DNA from: Plantibacter sp. VKM Ac-2880
GTDB taxonomy: Bacteria; Actinomycetota; Actinomycetes; Actinomycetales; Microbacteriaceae
Length of the DNA: 64,000 nucleotides
Assembly: GCF_015351235.1 (NCBI RefSeq)
Contig: NZ_JADKSJ010000002.1
Location: 1,302,001 to 1,366,000, forward strand
Reading direction: 5' to 3'
A model generated the notes under the pieces. It was not told where the DNA came from, searched no databases, and saw only the letters and a program-made list of their open reading frames with translations. Numbering within the stretch: the stretch's first letter is position 1; the number at the start of each line of letters is the position of its first letter. Made by a program: the position numbers and the translations under genes. Below are positions 59,591 to 64,000 of the stretch, one piece after another.

Positions 59591-60089
59591 AGTAGCGGCC
59601 GAGCGTCTCCGTCGTGAATCGCGCTCCGTCGCTCCGGCGGGCGGTCCGGCCGAGCGCATCGTCGGGGACCCGCTCGAACGCGGCTGCCAGCGTCGCCGCA
59701 GCCTCGGTCAACTCCGCTGAGACGACCCGCGGGTCCTGCTCGCCATAACGCTCCTCGACGGCCGTCGCATCCTGGTCCCAGTTCGCGAACGTCGGGTCGT
59801 CCTCGTCAAGGATGAGCCGCAGTCGGACGTCGAAGATGCGGAACACGTCGCGCACGTGGGCCGCGTACTCGAGCGGCGACCAGGTCTGCCGGTCGGGCCG
59901 CGTCCGGACGTCGGCCTGCTCCAGGACCGCGGGCCACGCGGCGGCGACCTCACGGATCACCTCGGGCAGCGCACGGAACGCGACCTGGGCCGTATCGAGC
60001 CCGCAGTCGGGGCAGGGGCGTTCGAGGACCCAGGTCCAGCTCTTCGTCTCCGGGACGATTCCGGCCTCGTCGGGGGTGTGTGTCGTCAT
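59538..60089 (-). CDS. DinB family metal-dependent protein
   Basis: 183-aa four-helix-bundle protein. The N-terminal zinc-ribbon-like RPCPDCGLDTAQVAF precedes a DinB/MDMPI-type bundle with metal-ligand candidates His in EYAAHVRDVFRIF and HDPIHHLRDV. Such proteins are thiol-dependent transferases or hydrolases. Tail-to-tail overlap of 53 bp with the CGNR gene. Confidence 0.87.
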   Translation of the reverse strand: MTTHTPDEAGIVPETKSWTWVLERPCPDCGLDTAQVAFRALPEVIREVAAAWPAVLEQADVRTRPDRQTWSPLEYAAHVRDVFRIFDVRLRLILDEDDPTFANWDQDATAVEERYGEQDPRVVSAELTEAAATLAAAFERVPDDALGRTARRSDGARFTTETLGRYFIHDPIHHLRDVTRARA

Positions 60090-60185
60090 GGCTTCACTGT
60101 AGGGAGCAGCGTCGCTCAGCGGCCCCCGGAAACCGTCATCGTGCCACGATCCAGCGCCACGCTGCGGCTGCGAAGACCGATCACG

Positions 60186-61484
60186 CTACCCGGCGGGGGC
60201 GACTGGCGGCGCGCAGACCATCGCCGAGGCGGCGAGCTGTTCGGCCATCTGCTGCTCCGACCACGGGAGCGCGATCTCCGGAGCCTTCTGCCCACTCGCC
60301 GGCGCCGCCTTGGCACCGATGGACGCGAGTTCCATCGCCAGCGCCTGCACGAAGCCGGCGCCGAGCGTGGAGTTGTTCAGCATGACGACGACCGTGAGGC
60401 CGGACGTCGGATCGGCGAAGGCCGCGGAGAGCGACCCGGGCATCGATCCGGCCTGACCGCGGAGCGGCCCGAGCTGCACGCCACCGACACCGAACGTCTT
60501 CCACGTCGGCTGGTCGTCGCCGAGGGCGACCGGGTCCTTCCACTGCTTCTTGTAGGTGCTGTCGTTCAACAGCGAACCCGAGGCGAAGGACTGGGTGAAC
60601 TTGCGCAGGTCGTCGACCGAGGAGACGACGCCGCCCGCGGTCCACACCATGGACGGGGAGAGTTCGGTCTCGTCCGTCGGGGTGTCGCACTGGAAGGTGC
60701 CGTCGGCGATGCGCGGCGTCAGGTACCCCTTCGGGTGCGGACCGGGAAGCGTGACCGTGGCGGCGTCGGGGAAGCTGGACTTCGACATGCCGAGCGGCGA
60801 GAAGATGTAGTGGTCGTAGAGGGACTGCCACGACTGCCCGGTGAGTTCTTCGAGCGCCATCCCGAGCAGGATGTAGCCGGTGTCGCTCGAGCCGAAGAGC
60901 GCGCCGGGGGCCGTGCGCGAACCACTCGCCAGGCCGTTCGCGAGGATCTCGGCCATCGACCAGTTCCGGGTCGGGTTCGTGACGAACTGCGCGTTGAGGG
61001 CAGGCGTGTACGTGCCGAGCCCCGAGGTCCCCTGGCAGAGCTGCTGGAAGGTGATGCCGTCGATGCCCTGGATCTGCGGGAGGGTCTTGTTGACCTCGTC
61101 GGTGAGCTTGATCTTGCCCTCGTCCACGAGCTCCAGGAGCACCGTGCAGGTCATGGGACGCGTGGTGTCGGCGATGCGGTAGACCATGGACGGATCCATC
61201 TTGGTCTTGCCGCCCGGTTCCGTCGTGCCGACGCCCGCCGTGTAGCTCCCGGCCCAGGGAGCCCAGACGCCGACGATGGCTCCGGAGGAACCGGACTGGG
61301 CGACGGCGGATTCGACCGCAGCCGTGATGGCGTCGGTCGTGTCGCCGGCCAGGGCACCGCTCACCTGATCGGGGAAGTCGGTGTCGGACACCGAGGGTCC
61401 CGAGCAGCCGACGAGCACCGTCGCGAGCGTCGCCGCCGTGAAGAAGGCGGCGAGGCGTCTGCGCCTCGAAGCTGTTGCAGTCAA
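60186..61484 (-). CDS. beta-lactamase-fold lipoprotein lacking catalytic residues
   Basis: 432-aa lipoprotein (lipobox VGC, Cys27) with a class C beta-lactamase/DD-peptidase fold: MVYRIADTTRPMTCTVLLELVDEGKIKL, SSDTGYILLGMALEELTGQ, YDHYIFSPLGMSKSSFPD. The SxxK pair is Asp106/Arg109, the catalytic Tyr of YSN is Ser199 (SSD), and the HGG-like motif is degenerate (LRGQAGSMPG). It is likely a non-enzymatic peptidoglycan- or peptide-binding protein. Confidence 0.88.
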   Translation of the reverse strand: MTATASRRRRLAAFFTAATLATVLVGCSGPSVSDTDFPDQVSGALAGDTTDAITAAVESAVAQSGSSGAIVGVWAPWAGSYTAGVGTTEPGGKTKMDPSMVYRIADTTRPMTCTVLLELVDEGKIKLTDEVNKTLPQIQGIDGITFQQLCQGTSGLGTYTPALNAQFVTNPTRNWSMAEILANGLASGSRTAPGALFGSSDTGYILLGMALEELTGQSWQSLYDHYIFSPLGMSKSSFPDAATVTLPGPHPKGYLTPRIADGTFQCDTPTDETELSPSMVWTAGGVVSSVDDLRKFTQSFASGSLLNDSTYKKQWKDPVALGDDQPTWKTFGVGGVQLGPLRGQAGSMPGSLSAAFADPTSGLTVVVMLNNSTLGAGFVQALAMELASIGAKAAPASGQKAPEIALPWSEQQMAEQLAASAMVCAPPVAPAG

Positions 61485-61609
61485 GTCATCCCCCTGATGA
61501 GCGGCCTGCCGGACTGCAGACTGCTCCCGATTGTAACCGGGCTCGGCTGGGAGCAGCGGTCGCGCGCCGCGCGCCCGGCACCTCGCCCACGGCCCTGGTG
61601 CGCCGGTCG

Positions 61610-61939
61610 ATGATGGTGTTCCCTGGAGAGGTGACCTCGAACCTGTTCCCGCAGTCCACCGTCGACGCCGTCCTGGCGCACATGAACGGCGACCACCCCG
61701 ACGACAACCTGCTCATCGTGCGCGCGTTCCTCGAACCCGCCGCTGAGGCCGCCACGATGATCTCGCTCGACGAGACGGGCGGCGAGTGGACGTGGACGGT
61801 CGACGGGACTGCAGCCGGCGGCTGGGTGCCCTGGCCGGCGGGAACGATCACCGAGCGCGGCGAGATCCGGCGCGAGGTCGTGGCCCTGTACGACACGGCT
61901 TGCGAGCGCCTCGGTGTGGAGCCCCGCCCGCACGAGTGA
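61610..61939 (+). CDS. DUF2470 domain protein
   Basis: 109-aa protein (or 108 from the second ATG) with VDAVLAHMNGDHPDDNLLIVRAFLEP, the DUF2470 signature also found at the C-terminus of HugZ haem-degrading proteins; here it stands alone. The C-terminal EIRREVVALYDTACERLG is typical. Start uncertain between ATG 61610/61613 and GTG 61630. A haem-related role is possible but unproven. Confidence 0.78.
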   Translation: MMVFPGEVTSNLFPQSTVDAVLAHMNGDHPDDNLLIVRAFLEPAAEAATMISLDETGGEWTWTVDGTAAGGWVPWPAGTITERGEIRREVVALYDTACERLGVEPRPHE

Positions 61940-61990
61940 GCGAGGGCGCCGACCAAACCAGCGAGCGTCCGACCTCCGAACTCCTCCATG

Positions 61991-62008
61991 CCTCGGGAAG
62001 CCCCGAGG
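61991..62008 (+). terminator. hairpin upstream of DUF4383 gene
   Basis: CCTCGGG and CCCGAGG form a 7-bp stem with an AAGC loop, between the DUF2470 stop and the next RBS. Could terminate transcription or protect the downstream mRNA. Confidence 0.4.
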
Positions 62009-62032
62009 CCAGACGGACTTCAGGAGGTTCAC

Positions 62033-62443
62033 ATGCGTCACTCTCCCAACCGGCTCCTCGCCACCGTCTTCGGCGCGGTCTACGTGGTGGTCGGACTCCT
62101 CGGCGGCATCGTCGCCGGCGGCCTGCCGTTCCTCACCACCGAGGGTGGCCTCCTCCTCGGCATCTTCGAGGTCAACCCGCTGCACAACATCGCACACGTG
62201 CTCATCGGTGCCGCCCTGCTCATCGCGGGCCTGTCGAGCGCGGTCGCGGCCAAGACCGTCAACACGGTCATCGGAGCGTTCTACCTGCTGCTCGGCGTCG
62301 TCGGGTTCTTCATCGTCGGATCGGCGTTCAACGTCCTCGCGCTGAACACCGCCGACCACTTCCTCCACCTCGCGAGCGCGGTGGTCCTGCTCGGTGCGGG
62401 ACTCGCCGCCGACAAGCGCGTGTCGCGGGTGGCGACGGCCTGA
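62033..62443 (+). CDS. DUF4383 membrane protein
   Basis: 136-aa four-helix membrane protein. NRLLATVFGAVYVVVGLLGGIVAGGL, FEVNPLHNIAHVLIGAALLIAGL and HFLHLASAVVLLGAGL match DUF4383, with the NPLHNIAHV motif. AGGAGG is 5 nt before the ATG at 62033. Function unknown. Two bases separate it from the next gene. Confidence 0.9.
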   Translation: MRHSPNRLLATVFGAVYVVVGLLGGIVAGGLPFLTTEGGLLLGIFEVNPLHNIAHVLIGAALLIAGLSSAVAAKTVNTVIGAFYLLLGVVGFFIVGSAFNVLALNTADHFLHLASAVVLLGAGLAADKRVSRVATA

Positions 62444-62444
62444 C

Positions 62445-63059
62445 ATGTCCACGTCGACCGCACGCGTGACCGCCCGGGTGCACGACGACGTCACGGCCCA
62501 CTCCGGGACGACCTCGATCGCGAATAGCCTGCTGGCGATGGCCGCCCTCGGTGCCGGTCTCGTGTTGATCGCGACCGGCGCCGGGTCCTCGCCCGTCGGT
62601 GCGGTACCGCTCGTCTCGCTCGGGGTCGGCGCCCTGCTCTGGGCCGTCGTGGTCCTCGTCCGGGACCGCGTGCCTGGGCTCCGGGCGTCCTTCGTCGGCG
62701 CGGTCGGCACGGTCGTCGTGTGGGTGACCCTGTACGGCCTGGCCTCCGTGGGCGTCACGACGGTCCCGCCGTTCCTCCCGACACTGTCGTCGACGGTGCT
62801 GCTGCTGGCGGTGGCCGGCGTGCTCGCGAGGCGGCTCCGGAGGCTGACGCTCGCCGCGACGGCACCGGAGGAACTCGAGCTGGACGAGCTGGTGGCCCGA
62901 CGGAACCGCCGCCCGCGTCCGGCACCGAGCACCGGGCGCTACGTGCTCACCCTGCTCGCAGGCGCCGCGGTGGTGACGGCACTCACGACGCCGGCGCTCG
63001 CTCAGACCCGAGCCGGTGCGTTCGCGGTTCCGCACGGTTCCCTGCACAGCAGCCACTGA
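62445..63059 (+). CDS. integral membrane protein, unknown
   Basis: 204-aa protein with about five transmembrane helices (NSLLAMAALGAGLVLIAT, VPLVSLGVGALLWAVVVLV, VGAVGTVVVWVTLYGLASV, LSSTVLLLAVAGVLA, YVLTLLAGAAVVTALTTPALA) and a His-rich C-terminus (GSLHSSH). Start ATG follows the DUF4383 stop by 1 nt (TGACATG), so cotranscribed. No family recognised. Confidence 0.8.
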   Translation: MSTSTARVTARVHDDVTAHSGTTSIANSLLAMAALGAGLVLIATGAGSSPVGAVPLVSLGVGALLWAVVVLVRDRVPGLRASFVGAVGTVVVWVTLYGLASVGVTTVPPFLPTLSSTVLLLAVAGVLARRLRRLTLAATAPEELELDELVARRNRRPRPAPSTGRYVLTLLAGAAVVTALTTPALAQTRAGAFAVPHGSLHSSH

Positions 63060-63108
63060 TCAGCCCCACCCCCGCCGAATCGCCCTCCCCTCCGAGAGCG
63101 CAGACGGC

Positions 63109-63132
63109 TACACTTAGGCAACCCTTACCGAC
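63109..63132 (+). promoter_or_regulatory. haem oxygenase promoter with DtxR/IdeR-like iron box
   Basis: A TACACT -10 (63109-63114) runs into TTAGGCAACCCTTACCGAC (63114-63132), which matches the 19-bp DtxR/IdeR consensus at about 13 positions, including TTAGG and ACC arms. Placement over the start site fits iron-dependent repression. Confidence 0.6.
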
Positions 63133-63153
63133 AACGCCGACGTGGAGTCCGAC

Positions 63154-63807
63154 ATGAGCACTGTGATCCCCTTCTCCCAGGCACTGCGCGAGCGCACCTC
63201 CGCCGGACACGCCTCCAGCGAGGGCGCCGACTTCATGGGCGACCTCATGACCGGGAAGGGGTCGAAGGCGGACTACGTGGCCCTCGTGGCCCAGCACTTC
63301 TTCATCTACGAAGCACTCGAGGCCGCCGCCGACCGCATGCGCGCCGACGCCGTCGCCGCGCCGTTCATCAGCGACAAGCTCACGCGACTCCCCGCGATCG
63401 TGCAGGACCTCGAATTCCTCATCGGGCCGGACTGGCGCGAGCAGATCACCCCGCTCCCGACCACCGCCCGCTACGTGGCTCGCATCAACGAGGTCGGCGC
63501 GATCTGGCCGGGCGGCTTCGTCGCGCACCACTACACCCGCTACCTCGGCGACCTCTCCGGCGGGCAGATCATCCGCACGCTCATGCAGCGTCAGTTCGGC
63601 TTCGACACCAACGGCGTCGGCTTCTACCTCTTCGGCGACATCGCGAAGCCGCGCGAGTTCAAGGACACCTACCGCGAGCAACTCGACGCCGTGCCGTGGG
63701 ACGACGACGAGCAGGCCCGCGTGATCGAAGAGGTCATGGTGGCCTACCGCTTCAACACCGACCTCTTCCGCGACCTCGCGACCGCGAAGGCCACCGCCGT
63801 CGCCTGA
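63154..63807 (+). CDS. haem oxygenase (HmuO/HO-1 family)
   Basis: 217-aa canonical haem oxygenase. The proximal haem-ligand histidine is in TSAGHASSEGADFM (about residue 19); HYTRYLGDLSGGQIIRTLMQRQFG is the distal-helix signature with its flexible glycines; FKDTYREQLDAV follows. It opens haem to biliverdin, CO and iron. ATG 63154 chosen because GGAG is 6 nt upstream; GTG 63142 is the alternative. Confidence 0.95.
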   Translation: MSTVIPFSQALRERTSAGHASSEGADFMGDLMTGKGSKADYVALVAQHFFIYEALEAAADRMRADAVAAPFISDKLTRLPAIVQDLEFLIGPDWREQITPLPTTARYVARINEVGAIWPGGFVAHHYTRYLGDLSGGQIIRTLMQRQFGFDTNGVGFYLFGDIAKPREFKDTYREQLDAVPWDDDEQARVIEEVMVAYRFNTDLFRDLATAKATAVA

Positions 63808-63826
63808 GTCGTGAGGTCACCTCCGA

Positions 63827-64000
63827 CTACATCGTCAGCGAGAGCGCCAGAACGCCGAACATGGCGACGAAGACGAGCGCGAGCACCGCGTACACGGCGA
63901 TCTGCGCGCCGCGTCCCTTGATGACCGCCTGGCCGCGCGGCGCGAGCGATCCCGAGACCCACTGCTGCGCCGGCGCGATGTAGTCGAGCGTCGGCGCCTC
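63827..64000 (-). CDS. membrane protein, C-terminal fragment (cut by window edge)
   Basis: The last 57 codons of a minus-strand gene continue past the window. The visible part reads APTLDYIAPAQQWVSGSLAP...KGRGAQIAVYAVLALVFVAMFGVLALSLTM and stops with TAG. It has one C-terminal transmembrane helix preceded by basic residues. No family can be named. Convergent with the haem oxygenase, 19 bp apart. Confidence 0.7.
   Translation of the reverse strand, partial: EAPTLDYIAPAQQWVSGSLAPRGQAVIKGRGAQIAVYAVLALVFVAMFGVLALSLTM

Noticed and set aside
60186-61484. Calling the 60-kb lipoprotein an active class C beta-lactamase
   Set aside because: The serine, lysine and tyrosine of the active site are all replaced.

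Overview
The window is about 64 kb of high-GC (roughly 70% by eye) actinobacterial chromosome. The evidence points to Microbacteriaceae (a Plantibacter-, Curtobacterium- or Clavibacter-like organism): the full coproporphyrin-dependent haem pathway, HemH with a cysteine cluster, DUF222/HNH '13E12'-type endonuclease, many leaderless genes, and a dispersed extragenic repeat (core TTCGACAAGCTCAGGGACC). The genus cannot be fixed from the sequence alone. No rRNA, tRNA, CRISPR array, prophage or insertion sequence was recognised.

Layout. 0-8.5 kb: thiolase, tRNA hydroxylation protein TrhO, L-lactate dehydrogenase, a two-gene ABC exporter, an AcuI/YhdH-type reductase and two small DUF4190-like membrane proteins. 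8.6-21 kb: haem biosynthesis. One minus-strand operon hemQ-hemH-hemC-hemD-hemB-hemL has mostly overlapping stop/start codons. A second minus-strand operon is hemE-cgoX, with hemA divergent from it. An envelope trio and a GNAT gene lie between. Together these encode glutamyl-tRNA to haem by the coproporphyrin route. A haem oxygenase with a candidate DtxR/IdeR box sits at the far right (63 kb). 21-26.7 kb: alpha/beta hydrolase, NUDIX, a class-A-beta-lactamase-like hydrolase, and two divergent short-chain dehydrogenases with a GntR regulator.

26.9-34.6 kb is a seven-gene plus-strand operon that reads as ABC-type uptake and breakdown of peptidoglycan sugars: lipoprotein binding protein, two permeases, NagZ-type hexosaminidase, BadF/BadG-type sugar kinase, MurQ etherase and RpiR regulator. 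34.7-39.3 kb: NUDIX, LysE exporter, UbiB/ABC1 kinase-like protein, APC permease. 39.3-48 kb is a catabolic island of unknown substrate: a GntR regulator, an MHS transporter, a minus-strand operon (CaiB CoA-transferase, enoyl-CoA hydratase, two-subunit transketolase, zinc alcohol dehydrogenase) and a LacI regulator. The transporter promoter and the operon promoter carry a shared palindrome, ATGnnTACGTAnnCAT, which would make the island one regulon.

48-64 kb: lipoprotein, NTF2-like protein, an HNH endonuclease flanked on both sides by repeat arrays, LacI, and a zinc-starvation module (zinc-free L36 and a COG0523-like protein without a P-loop, divergent around a perfect Zur-like palindrome). Then come LysR, SIMPL, a flavoprotein, an EamA exporter, a CGNR regulator, DinB, a beta-lactamase-fold lipoprotein that has lost its catalytic residues, small membrane proteins and the haem oxygenase.

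The strongest leads are the Zur/L36/degenerate-COG0523 module, the shared operator of the 39-48 kb island, the ABC-type muramate salvage operon, and the repeat family, which has entered coding sequences in frame and brackets the HNH gene.
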